Shown in pieces: positions 29,252-42,467 of a stretch of 64,000 bases of DNA. Every line of letters begins with the position of its first letter. The stretch's first letter is position 1. The notes beneath the pieces were generated by a model, which made no database searches, was not told where the DNA came from, and saw only the letters and a list, made by a program, of their open reading frames with translations. The stretch spans positions 434,001 to 498,000 of the forward strand of contig NZ_CP022753.1 in assembly GCF_002263495.1 (NCBI RefSeq). Direction: 5' to 3'. Source of the stretch: Nocardiopsis gilva YIM 90087. Lineage in GTDB: Bacteria; Actinomycetota; Actinomycetes; Streptosporangiales; Streptosporangiaceae. A program made the translations under genes and the position numbers.

Positions 29252-30577
29252 ATGAGCGCACGCGCAGGTCCCCGCGGCGTCCTCACCCTTCTCGTCGTCT
29301 TCATGGTCATCAACTTCGCGGACAAGGCGGTCCTCGGACTGACCGCGGACTCGATCATGGAGGAGCTGCACCTCTCCGCCACCCAGTTCGGAACAGTGGC
29401 GGGCTCCTTCTATCTGCTGTTCAGCGTCTCGGCGCTGCTGGTGGGATTCATGGGCGACCGGATAGGGGCCCGACCGCTGCTCGCCGGGCTGGTGCTCGTC
29501 TGGTCGGTGGCCCAGCTGCCGATCCTGATCCCCACGGCCGGTTTCGGCTTCCTGCTGGCGACGCGTGTGCTTCTGGGCGCCGGAGAAGGCCCGGGCTTCC
29601 CGCTGGCCAACCACACCGCGTTCACCCATTTCCCCCCGGATCGGAGGTCGCTCCCCGCCGCGATGGTCACCATGGGCGGCGCCTTCGGCGCGATCGTCGG
29701 CGGTCCCCTGACGATCCTGATCTCCGAAGTGCTCGGCTGGCGCGCCGCGTTCGGTGCGCTCGGTGTGGCCGGACTGCTATGGCTGGTGGCCTGGCTCCGG
29801 TACGGCGGCAGCGGCCCCTATGGCGCCTCGGGAGAGACGCCGGCGGCCGCCGGGACACCGGCGGTGACCGGGGGGCCGTCGCAGGCATCGATGCCTGACC
29901 GCGTGCCCTACCTGCGCATTCTCACCACGGGAACGTGGATCGGCGCGACCTTCGCGACGGCGACCGTCCTGTGGGCCCTGGCGCTCGCGCTGGCGTGGAT
30001 TCCTGTCTACTTGGAAGACGAGATCGGCCTCAACAAGGCCGGGCTGAGCCTGGCCATCGGCCTCCCCAGCCTGTGCGCGATCGTCCTCGTGCTCGTTGGC
30101 GGCGGTCTGGCGCAGCGGCTGATCAGCCGGGGCGTCTCCTACCGGGTCGCGCAGGGCGTGGTGGGAGGGACAGCCGTCACGGTGGGCGGCCTGTTCATGC
30201 TCGGGATGACCCGGGTCGAGGCGGTCCCGCTCGTCCTGCTGTGCTTCGGCGTCGGCTTCGCCATCGGCAATACGCAGACCCCGCTCTCCAACGCCGCGAT
30301 CTCCCATGTGTGCCCGGAGCGCCAGCGAAGCGCCGTGCTCGGCGCGTCCTACGCGGCGGCCACGATGTCCAGCGTGCTCGCCCCATATGTCACCGGCCGG
30401 ATCATCGACGCGGCGCCGTCCCAGGCTGTCGGCTTCTCCCTGTCCTTCGACCTCGCGGCGCTGCTGCTGCTCGCGGGCGGCCTGGCCGCCTTCCTCCTCA
30501 TCCGGCCGGACCGAGACGCGGCGGCGCTGCGCCGACCAGCGGATCCGGAAGCGGAATCCGCCGGGTTGACGCGGTGA
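29252..30577 (+). CDS. MFS transporter (12 TM, ACS-like)
   Basis: A 441-residue transporter. NFADKAVLGLTAD lies in helix 1, GFMGDRIGARPLL is the motif-A loop, and RVLLGAGEGPGFPLANH is in helix 4. These resemble the anion:cation symporter branch rather than drug exporters. ATG 29252 has GGAGG seven bases upstream; a GTG one codon earlier is possible. It is presumably repressed by the divergent TetR protein. The substrate is unknown, perhaps an organic acid. Confidence 0.8.
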   Translation: MSARAGPRGVLTLLVVFMVINFADKAVLGLTADSIMEELHLSATQFGTVAGSFYLLFSVSALLVGFMGDRIGARPLLAGLVLVWSVAQLPILIPTAGFGFLLATRVLLGAGEGPGFPLANHTAFTHFPPDRRSLPAAMVTMGGAFGAIVGGPLTILISEVLGWRAAFGALGVAGLLWLVAWLRYGGSGPYGASGETPAAAGTPAVTGGPSQASMPDRVPYLRILTTGTWIGATFATATVLWALALALAWIPVYLEDEIGLNKAGLSLAIGLPSLCAIVLVLVGGGLAQRLISRGVSYRVAQGVVGGTAVTVGGLFMLGMTRVEAVPLVLLCFGVGFAIGNTQTPLSNAAISHVCPERQRSAVLGASYAAATMSSVLAPYVTGRIIDAAPSQAVGFSLSFDLAALLLLAGGLAAFLLIRPDRDAAALRRPADPEAESAGLTR

Positions 30578-30667
30578 GCGGGATCCGCCGGACGTGCCAG
30601 GTGACCGGCGGATCCCGCTTCCTGCGAGTGCGCGTTGCGGGCGGTGCGGGACAGGACCTGAAGGGGA

Positions 30668-31285
30668 CTAGAGGGACGCGTCGGCCTTCAGCGCACGCGC
30701 CACGCGGACGACGCGCTTGGCCTGCACCTGGGCGGCCGTGCGCGTGGTGTCGTCCACGGGGTTGTTGCCCTGGGCGTCCACGTGCGAGGTGCCATAGGGG
30801 TTGCCGTCGGCGAACTTGCTGGCGTCCGTGTAGCCGGGCGGGACGATGAATCCGCCGAAGTGGTAGAAGGTGTTCGACAGCGCGAGGAGGGTGGACTCCT
30901 GGCCGCCGTGCAGGGTGGCCGAGGAGGTGAAGGCGCTGTACACCTTGTCGGCGAGCTGCCCCTGCGCCCACTGCCCGCCGAGCGCGTCGATGAACTGCTT
31001 GAGCTGCGACGACACGTTCCCGAACCGGGTCGGCGAACCGAAAATGACCGCATCGGCCCACACGACGTCGTCGGCCGCGGCCTCGGACACGTCCTTGGTC
31101 GCCTCGACGTTGGCGGCCCAGGCCGGGTTGCTCTCGATGGCGGCGGCCGGGGCGAGCTCGGCCACCTTGCGCAGGCGCACCTCGGCGCCTTCCTTCTCCG
31201 CGGTCTCGGCGATCTCGCGAGCGATCTCGTAACCAGTGCCGGTCGACGAGTAGTAGATGACGCTCAGCTTCACGGTCTCGCTCAT
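30668..31285 (-). CDS. wrbA: NAD(P)H:quinone oxidoreductase, WrbA family
   Basis: A 205-residue flavodoxin-fold protein. The FMN phosphate loop is YYSSTGTGYEIA (11-22), followed by FGSPTRFGNVSSQLKQFID and the TSSATLHGGQE loop typical of WrbA. It performs two-electron quinone reduction to avoid semiquinone radicals. The start is supported by AAGGGG upstream. Confidence 0.9.
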   Translation of the reverse strand: MSETVKLSVIYYSSTGTGYEIAREIAETAEKEGAEVRLRKVAELAPAAAIESNPAWAANVEATKDVSEAAADDVVWADAVIFGSPTRFGNVSSQLKQFIDALGGQWAQGQLADKVYSAFTSSATLHGGQESTLLALSNTFYHFGGFIVPPGYTDASKFADGNPYGTSHVDAQGNNPVDDTTRTAAQVQAKRVVRVARALKADASL

Positions 31286-31650
31286 GGATGTGCCCCTTCT
31301 TGTGAACGTGGGAGTCGCGGTGCGACAAACTGTCTTCCTGGAAAGATAATTTGTATGTATCTATTTGGCCACCCCGAGCGGGCGGATGTGACGAGCATCA
31401 TGGGTTCTACCTGCGCTGATGACGGTGCCTGGTGCGTCGGGTTCCGCGGCTGTCGCGCCCTTCCCCGGGGCCGCGACGGTCACGCAGAGAGGAGCGCGGA
31501 AAGCGGTGAAGCGCCGTCAGGGGAGCAGGCGAACCGGAGGGGTGGGGGTGGGCGTCATGTGTTTGGGAGGCGTGGCTGAGTTTCGGCGGCGTGATCCGAC
31601 GGACGAGGGAGTCCGGACCGACGGACTCGGAGTAGGGAGGCACTGACGGC
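31286..31650. other. Intergenic region with AT-rich promoter segment
   Basis: There is no credible gene. An AT-rich patch (GATAATTTGTATGTATCTA, 31344-31362) stands out in this GC-rich context and may hold the wrbA promoter and an operator. Confidence 0.4.
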
Positions 31651-32064
31651 ATGCGTGGACCCCGACCTGCAACCGCTATTGGAATGATCAGCCCTCTGGC
31701 GGCTGCGGCCCTGCTGGCCTCTTGTTCCGCTGAGACGCAGGAAGCGCACTACGACGATTTGGAGGAAGCGCGCGCGGAAGGCGCGGTGGATCAGGGCTGG
31801 ATCCCCGAGTGGGTGCCCGAGGAGGCACGGAACATCCAGGAGATGCACGACCTCGACACCAACGCGCAGCTGCTGGCATTCACAGTCGGGTCCCGCACGA
31901 TGCCGGAGCCCTGCGAGGAGCTGGCGGTCGATCCGGAAGGCCCGAGCTTGTCGGCCGACTGGTTCCCGCGGAGACCCGGATCTCTGACCAAGCAGTGCGG
32001 AGAATTCCACGCGGTGCTGAACGATGGCAGGATCCACGCCTGGACGAACGGGGGCGCCGGCTGA
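31651..32064 (+). CDS. Small secreted lipoprotein of unknown function
   Basis: A 137-residue protein with a signal peptide and the lipobox LLASC at about residue 25, so it is probably anchored on the outer face of the membrane. The mature part is acidic and contains two further cysteines (in MPEPCEEL and TKQCGEFH) that could form a disulfide. GGGAGG lies ten bases before the ATG. I do not recognise a named family. Confidence 0.65.
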   Translation: MRGPRPATAIGMISPLAAAALLASCSAETQEAHYDDLEEARAEGAVDQGWIPEWVPEEARNIQEMHDLDTNAQLLAFTVGSRTMPEPCEELAVDPEGPSLSADWFPRRPGSLTKQCGEFHAVLNDGRIHAWTNGGAG

Positions 32065-32303
32065 CCGTGTGGGACGGTGTTGGGCGCGTCGAGGGAGGAG
32101 GGCGGTGAGCGTCGGCATCACGCCAACGCGACATCGCCGCAAGGTGGCATCGCGACATCGCGCCAAGCCGAGATCCCGGCAAACGGAGATCGCGACGAAG
32201 CGACAGGCCGTTCTGTCGACACATCATCTTGTTGATGCGGGACACGCTCAGCACACGCTCGGGGACCGCCGAGCCACGGAGAGAACCGCCACTCCCCCGC
32301 CTC

Positions 32304-33002
32304 TCACGCGACACCCGCCGGCGATCTGTGCCCGCCGTCGGCAAACGCGACGAGCCCCAGAGGGTCGATGACCACGACCTGCCCGCGCCGCAACCGCACC
32401 AGCCCGCAGTCGGCGAGTTCGCCGAGCGCCTTGGTGGTGCGCTCCCGCGTGGTGCCGGTCAGGCGGGCCAGTTGCTCATGCGTGAGTCGGATCTCCTGGC
32501 CCGAGTTGCCGGTGGGTGCGATGAGGGTGGACAGCGTCTTGGCCGTCCGCTCAGCCACAGACTTGCATGCCATGTCGACAAGGCGCTGTTCCAGCTGCGT
32601 GAGCCGTGCCCCCAGCTGTTCGGCGATGCGGGTGGCGATCCTGGGATCCGAGAGTAGAAGGCCGCGCACGTCGTCATGGCTCATCAGGTGGAGGACGCTC
32701 TCGTCCAGGGCCTCCGCCCAGGTGCCGCCCATGTGCAGCCCGAGCACCTCCATCTCGCCGAATATGGCGCCCGACCCCATGAGCCCCGTCGTCACCGTGC
32801 GCCCGTCGTCCGCCACCCGGTACAGCCGGACCCGGCCACGCTTCACGATGTACATCGTCTCGGCGCGGTCGCGTGGCGAGTAGATCGTCTCCCCGGCCGG
32901 TAGGGAACGCGTCGGTGCCTGCGCACCGATCGACGCCATCTCCGTGTCGGTGAGGTCTTGGAAGACGGCTACCTCAGATGAACACCAGTGATCGTGCGCC
33001 AT
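32304..33002 (-). CDS. Crp/Fnr-family transcription regulator
   Basis: A 232-residue regulator. The cyclic-nucleotide-type sensor domain has TIYSPRDRAETMYIVKRGRVRLY and GAIFGEM. The C-terminal winged helix has LTHEQLARLTGTTRERTTKAL. ATG 33002 is favoured by family length; a start at 33062 would add 20 residues. The ligand is unknown. It converges on the lipoprotein gene; the 240 bases between contain imperfect CGCGACATCGC repeats but no gene. Confidence 0.85.
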   Translation of the reverse strand: MAHDHWCSSEVAVFQDLTDTEMASIGAQAPTRSLPAGETIYSPRDRAETMYIVKRGRVRLYRVADDGRTVTTGLMGSGAIFGEMEVLGLHMGGTWAEALDESVLHLMSHDDVRGLLLSDPRIATRIAEQLGARLTQLEQRLVDMACKSVAERTAKTLSTLIAPTGNSGQEIRLTHEQLARLTGTTRERTTKALGELADCGLVRLRRGQVVVIDPLGLVAFADGGHRSPAGVA

Positions 33003-33173
33003 CGTGCACCACGGCTCCTCGCTCGGCGCAGCCGTTCCAACATCGATCTTCCTTGACTTCACCTGCCCTGTCCAGGGCTGGTGACCAGGTGGAAGGGGGC
33101 GCGAGGAGGGTGTAGAGAAGGCGGCGGTTGGCGGAGATAGGGCGGCGCGGGATTCGGACGGGAGGTTCCGCCG

Positions 33174-33755
33174 TCACGCCGTCGGTGTCGTCGGCGCTGC
33201 TGGGGTCCGAGACGCGCCTCGACCAATGGCGACACCTGCGGCTATACCGGGTATCCACCCGAGCGCAGCCCCCCAGACGGTGCCGCTGAGCATGCCTACG
33301 ACGACGATCGCGCCGTATCCGACGAGTCCGAAGCCCATCGTCGCGCCGACCGCGACCGCGCGGAGGGTGTTGGCGGTCACCGCCCCCAGAACGAATCCCA
33401 CCCATGCCGACAGACCGGCGCGCACACGGCCGACTGCGGGGCGGCGCGTAAGGGCGCGTCGCGTCCAGGCACCGGTGACCGTGGTGAGCGCGACCACTGC
33501 GATGACCTCGATGGTGAGGGCGTCCCAGCCTTGTTCACCGAACGGGGTGACGCGCAGCCGGGGCAGGCCGAACGGGGCACCCAGCGTCGATGGAGCCACG
33601 AGCCAGGGGAATCGCGCCGTCAGCGCCGTTATCACCCATGTGCTTCCGAAGAGGAGGCAGATCCCGAGCGTGGCCACGACCGCGGCGGCGGTCGCCGATG
33701 CCGGGGAGGAGGAGAGGGAGACGGAGGGGAGGGGGATATTGCGAAACGATTTCAC
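33174..33755 (-). CDS. Membrane protein of unknown function
   Basis: A 193-residue protein with about four predicted transmembrane helices (AAAVVATLGICLLFG, LTIEVIAVVALTTV, AWVGFVLGAVTANTL, GAIVVVGMLSGTVWG). I do not recognise the family. It is divergent from the GH5 gene, with 73 bases between the starts. Confidence 0.6.
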   Translation of the reverse strand: MKSFRNIPLPSVSLSSSPASATAAAVVATLGICLLFGSTWVITALTARFPWLVAPSTLGAPFGLPRLRVTPFGEQGWDALTIEVIAVVALTTVTGAWTRRALTRRPAVGRVRAGLSAWVGFVLGAVTANTLRAVAVGATMGFGLVGYGAIVVVGMLSGTVWGAALGWIPGIAAGVAIGRGASRTPAAPTTPTA

Positions 33756-33828
33756 GTTCTGGATGATAGTGACCTACGTCTCATCGAGATAGCCCCCGCC
33801 TTCTCCACCCCACGAAGGATCGCCGTCC

Positions 33829-35334
33829 ATGAAGCGTCCCCCCTGGCCCGTTCTCGCCCTCGTTCTGGTTCTGGTCGGAGGCTCCCTCGCCGTCGTGACC
33901 CGCCCTTCTCCCGAAGGTCCCCGCTACATCACCGACGATCAGGGGCGGGCGATCACCCTCCACGGTTTCAACACCGCGGGATCGACGAAGGGCGATCCGG
34001 ACGCGATGCCGTGGATCGAGGAGCAGGACGTCGAGAGCGAGTACGAGCAGATGGGCACCAACTTCGTTCGATTCCTGCTGCAGTGGAGAGCGTTGGAACC
34101 GGAACCAGGCGAATACGACGAGGAGTACCTCGATGCCGTGGCCGAACGCGTCTCCTGGTACGCCGAGAGGGACTACCACGTGCTCCTGGATATGCACCAG
34201 GACTTGTGGGGCCAGGGGATAACGGAGGCGGGCAGGGTCGGCAACGGCGCACCGGAGTGGGGGACCCATACCGATGGCCTGCCGGTCGAGGAGCAGGAGC
34301 AATGGGAACTCGTCTACCTCGAACCCGGGACGATGCGCTCCTTCGACCACTTCTGGAACACCACCGGAGAGCATCCGGAGCTGATGGACCACTACGTGCG
34401 GGCCTGGCGCCACGTGGCCGATCGTTTCGCCGACGAGCCGGCGGTGCTCGGCTACGACCTGATGAACGAACCATGGGGCGGCACTCTTCAGGGTCCGGAC
34501 TTCGAGAAGGGGCCGCTGGCCGAGCTCTACCGGCGCAGCATCACGGCCATCAGGGAGGTCGACAACGACTCCTGGATCTTCGTCGAACCGCAGGCCGTCG
34601 GGATCAACTGGGGTCTGCCGTCGGCACTCCCCCACCTCGACGACCCGCGCGAAGGCAAACCGCGCATCGTGTACGCACCGCACATCTACCCGCTGCCGAT
34701 GGACATGGGCGAGTCGTATGGCGGGGATGAGAACGGAGGTGGGGATGGGCGAAGTGGCCGCGGTGAGTCAAGCCGCGTGTGGATCGACCGCAGCATCAGC
34801 CTCTGGCGAAGGAATGTCCTCGCGACCGCGGACCGGCTCGAGGCGCCGATCGTTCTCGGTGAGTTCGGCCTGGATACGAGCAGCCCGGGCGCGATGGAGT
34901 ATGTCGAGCGGATGCTTGCGGTAACGGATGAGATCGGGGCGGGAAGGGCCTACTGGTCCAACGACCTCGACGGGTGGGGTCCGTGGGCGGGCCGTGCGGA
35001 TGGGGGCGAAGAGCGGGCAGTGGTACCGGGTCCGCTCGTCGACGTGATGAATCGTCCCTATCCGCGGGCGATCGCGGGCGAGCCGCTGGCCGTGCACTAC
35101 GACAGGCCCACCCAGACGCTGACCGTGTCGTTCGCGGAGAAGAACGACGGAAGCGTCACTGGGCCGACAGAAATCTACGTTCCGGAAGGCGGGTTTCCAG
35201 GGGGAGGCAGCATCACATCCAGCGATCCCGAAGGAAGCTGGTCAGGGGAGTGGGACGCTGATCGCAGGGTGTGGGAGGTTGAGTCAGCTCCCTACCTGCA
35301 GGAACATGAGCTGGTCGTATCGCCTGCCAACTAG
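33829..35334 (+). CDS. Secreted GH5 glycoside hydrolase, endoglycoceramidase-like
   Basis: A 501-residue GH5 enzyme with an N-terminal hydrophobic segment (ALVLVLVGGSLAVV) that is a signal peptide or anchor. LHGFNTAGSTKGD, LDMHQDLWGQ, LMNEPWGG (acid/base Glu) and VLGEFGLD (nucleophile Glu) form the catalytic face. A C-terminal beta-sandwich starts near residue 420. The layout fits actinobacterial endoglycoceramidases and endogalactosylceramidases, which cut the glycan from glycolipid ceramides. A strict substrate call is not possible from sequence alone. Confidence 0.8.
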   Translation: MKRPPWPVLALVLVLVGGSLAVVTRPSPEGPRYITDDQGRAITLHGFNTAGSTKGDPDAMPWIEEQDVESEYEQMGTNFVRFLLQWRALEPEPGEYDEEYLDAVAERVSWYAERDYHVLLDMHQDLWGQGITEAGRVGNGAPEWGTHTDGLPVEEQEQWELVYLEPGTMRSFDHFWNTTGEHPELMDHYVRAWRHVADRFADEPAVLGYDLMNEPWGGTLQGPDFEKGPLAELYRRSITAIREVDNDSWIFVEPQAVGINWGLPSALPHLDDPREGKPRIVYAPHIYPLPMDMGESYGGDENGGGDGRSGRGESSRVWIDRSISLWRRNVLATADRLEAPIVLGEFGLDTSSPGAMEYVERMLAVTDEIGAGRAYWSNDLDGWGPWAGRADGGEERAVVPGPLVDVMNRPYPRAIAGEPLAVHYDRPTQTLTVSFAEKNDGSVTGPTEIYVPEGGFPGGGSITSSDPEGSWSGEWDADRRVWEVESAPYLQEHELVVSPAN

Positions 35335-35394
35335 GACGGCGGTAGCGCCGGATGCCCGCGAGGGTCGATGTGTCCCACATCACTTCGAATTTGG

Positions 35395-35671
35395 TTGGTT
35401 GAGTCGGAGGCGCGGACTACAGTGGTTCGGGTCGCCTTGAAGCAGCCGGTTCGTCCGGTGCTCGGGGCGGCGGTCTTCTTTCCGGTCGCACGCGGGCCTG
35501 GCCCGGTGGGAGCGGCCGCTCTTCGCACGGTTCGACGCACGGATTTCGCCTGGCATACTGGCGTGTGCCCGGACAGCAATTCCGTGTCGGAAATCGTGTG
35601 CGGGCGGGTTTTATCGGGAGAGCGAACGCGAAACCGCCGATTTGGCGGGGCCCGCAGCCACCTGATAAAGT
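35395..35671 (+). promoter_or_regulatory. rrn: Three tandem rRNA promoter-like sites in a 620-bp leader
   Basis: Between the GH5 stop and 16S I see three -35/-10 pairs. They are TTGGTT-17-TACAGT (35395-35423), TTCGAC-17-CATACT (35531-35559) and TTGGCG-18-TAAAGT (35642-35671). Multiple promoters are normal for actinomycete rrn operons. The stretch after 35760 contains TTGAGAACTCAACAGCGCG, a usual rrn leader element, and probably the processing stem. There is no gene in 35335-35956. Confidence 0.55.
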
Positions 35672-35956
35672 GAAGACACAACAAAGCGGAACGCACCGCC
35701 TCAACAGAAAAGCCAGACCAGGCAAATGACAGGTCGGCTCGTATGGGATGAGCGGTTGTTTCTTGAGAACTCAACAGCGCGTGTTTGTTTTTCTTTCAGC
35801 CAAGTTTGTTTTGGCCCCTTTTGAGCACACGGAACCCTTGGTGGTTGCGGGGTGCTCGGGGTTCCTTTGATTGGCCATGATGCGAGTCATGGTCGGTCAG
35901 GGTTATCTCTTCCAGGTTTACCCGCCATGCTTCGGCACGGCCGGGTTGTTTGGCCT

Positions 35957-40964
<5,008 letters not shown>

Positions 40965-41131
40965 CAGATGGCTGGGTGCTCGCGCACACTATTTCATCAC
41001 TCTTGAAGGTAGGGGTGGTGGAGCGTGATGATCGCACACGAATCGTTTTTGTTCTTTTTCATATGGTTGCCGCTCGTTGCGGCCCTTGGTTTTCCCGACA
41101 CGGATCGTGTGGTTCGTGGTTTGGGGTTAGG

Positions 41132-41249
41132 GTTGCGGTGGTTTTTGCGAGGGGTCACACCCGGTCTCATTTCGAACCCGGTCGTTAAGTTCCTCAGCGC
41201 CGATGGTACTGCCTCCATGGTGGGGTGGGAGAGTAGGACGCCGCCGCGC
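41132..41249 (+). rRNA. rrf: 5S ribosomal RNA
   Basis: About 118 bases. The ends (TTGCGGTGG and CCGCCGCG) pair, and internal blocks CGAACCCGG and GGGAGAGTAGGACGCCGCC are typical of 5S. The 23S-5S spacer (40965-41131) holds no tRNA. Confidence 0.95.
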
Positions 41250-41257
41250 ATTCTTTG

Positions 41258-41298
41258 AGGGAGGGGGATCACCCGTTGGGTGGTCCCCCTCCTTTTTT
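41258..41298 (+). terminator. rRNA operon terminator
   Basis: GGAGGGGGATCACCC pairs with GGGTGGTCCCCCTCC and is followed by TTTTTT, just after 5S. It is a textbook Rho-independent terminator. Confidence 0.92.
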
Positions 41299-41376
41299 GT
41301 TGCCCGGGTTTGTGAATGTGTGAATACAAGACCGGGGCGGTGACGCCGAGGGCGTGATCGTGGGAGCTCTCGCGCA

Positions 41377-42213
41377 ATGGTCGGGATGGCATCCCTGCTG
41401 GCTTCGGCCTACCGTAACGTCATGCGGAGCAAAGCGGGGACTGTCCTGGCGTTCGTTGTGATGACCGTTCTGTCCGGATTATTGGCGCTCGCGGGCGACG
41501 TGAGCGGGTACTTCGGTCTGCTGTTCTTCGGCGGACTGGGTGTGGTCTACCTAATCATCAGTCGTCGTCCGAGGCGGGCACCCGTAGCGGCTGATGACAG
41601 CGGCATCGTCTCCGGTACTCACGTCACACTGTCGGGTGCCAATCGGTACACGACACAGACTGTGGGCATGGTGTTTCCCGGGAGACAGGGTTTCGCGCTC
41701 GCTGTGACTGTGGGTTCGGCGATCTTTGTGGCCGCGGGGGTCGTGTTCGTGGTCGTGGGGATGACCTCGACGATGGAGTCGCCCGGGCTGACGCCCTCGG
41801 TAGCTTTCATTATCGGTATCGGAGCGGTGTCGATCGCCTTCTTTGGGCTGTGCGGGGTCCTGGGGCTCAGATCGCTACTCGGCGTTTCCGGCGGTATCGC
41901 GCTATTGCCCGAGGGAATCTATGTCCAGGCGCCCGCTGGCCGGGCGTGGGTTCGCTGGCAGGATCTCGCTGGTGCTTATGTCGGGTACACCCAAGGCCAA
42001 GCCCACATCGCACTCTGCGCCAAAACCTCGGACGCGATCGAGCTCAGCGGGCTGAACCAGCGGCTCCACGGCCTCAACCGCAAGTACTTCGGCATGGACG
42101 TCGGTTATCCGGGACAGTACCTCCACGTAAGTCCCGACACAGTGGTCTCGGCCATCCACTACTACTGGCAGAATCCGCAGGCGCGGGAGCAGCTGCCCGA
42201 CCTTCGGAATTAG
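41377..42213 (+). CDS. Membrane protein of unknown function
   Basis: A 278-residue protein with two N-terminal transmembrane helices (LAFVVMTVLSGLLALAG, GLLFFGGLGVVYLII), two central helices, and a soluble C-terminus (from GIALLPEGIYVQAPAGRAW) that looks like a PH-like membrane-protein domain. ATG 41377 has GGGAG ten bases upstream. Its stop overlaps the stop of the convergent SxtJ-like microprotein gene by four bases. I do not recognise a named family. Confidence 0.65.
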   Translation: MVGMASLLASAYRNVMRSKAGTVLAFVVMTVLSGLLALAGDVSGYFGLLFFGGLGVVYLIISRRPRRAPVAADDSGIVSGTHVTLSGANRYTTQTVGMVFPGRQGFALAVTVGSAIFVAAGVVFVVVGMTSTMESPGLTPSVAFIIGIGAVSIAFFGLCGVLGLRSLLGVSGGIALLPEGIYVQAPAGRAWVRWQDLAGAYVGYTQGQAHIALCAKTSDAIELSGLNQRLHGLNRKYFGMDVGYPGQYLHVSPDTVVSAIHYYWQNPQAREQLPDLRN

Positions 42214-42398
42214 GATATTGAATCGTTGTTAGGCGGGTTGCTTTCCACATGTACCCAGTAGCTCTGGACCGAGGCATCACGCTGCCGGTGCAGTGGGTCG
42301 TGGAACAGTCGGATGGCCAATCCGACAGGCGTTACGATGGCGAAGTACATGATGAATAGAAGTACATTTCTGGCGACTCGGTATCCGGTGTCCAGCAT
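42210..42398 (-). CDS. SxtJ-like membrane microprotein
   Basis: A 62-residue protein with one transmembrane helix (LLFIMYFAIVTPVGLAIRLF) followed by DPLHRQRD and SYWVHVE. The TPxGLxxRLFxxDPLxxxxD..SYW pattern matches the C-terminal part of SxtJ-type proteins, about 130 residues long and often encoded next to NodU/SxtI-type carbamoyltransferases. Here only that part is present, so it is a truncated or minimal version. It follows the carbamoyltransferase stop by 69 bases and is the last gene of the operon. Confidence 0.6.
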   Translation of the reverse strand: MLDTGYRVARNVLLFIMYFAIVTPVGLAIRLFHDPLHRQRDASVQSYWVHVESNPPNNDSIS

Positions 42399-42467
42399 GA
42401 CTATCCTCGGTTATCAGAAGGCGGCGTAATGGATGCGTTCCATGCCAGATAATGGGGTTGATCAGCC

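Noticed and set aside
31419-31646. 75-codon plus-strand frame before the lipoprotein
   Set aside because: It is Arg/Gly-rich with no ribosome site or domain, and the lipoprotein start lies directly after it.
32065-32303. Imperfect CGCGACATCGC repeats as a CRISPR-like array
   Set aside because: The units are short and irregular, with no constant spacer length and no cas genes.
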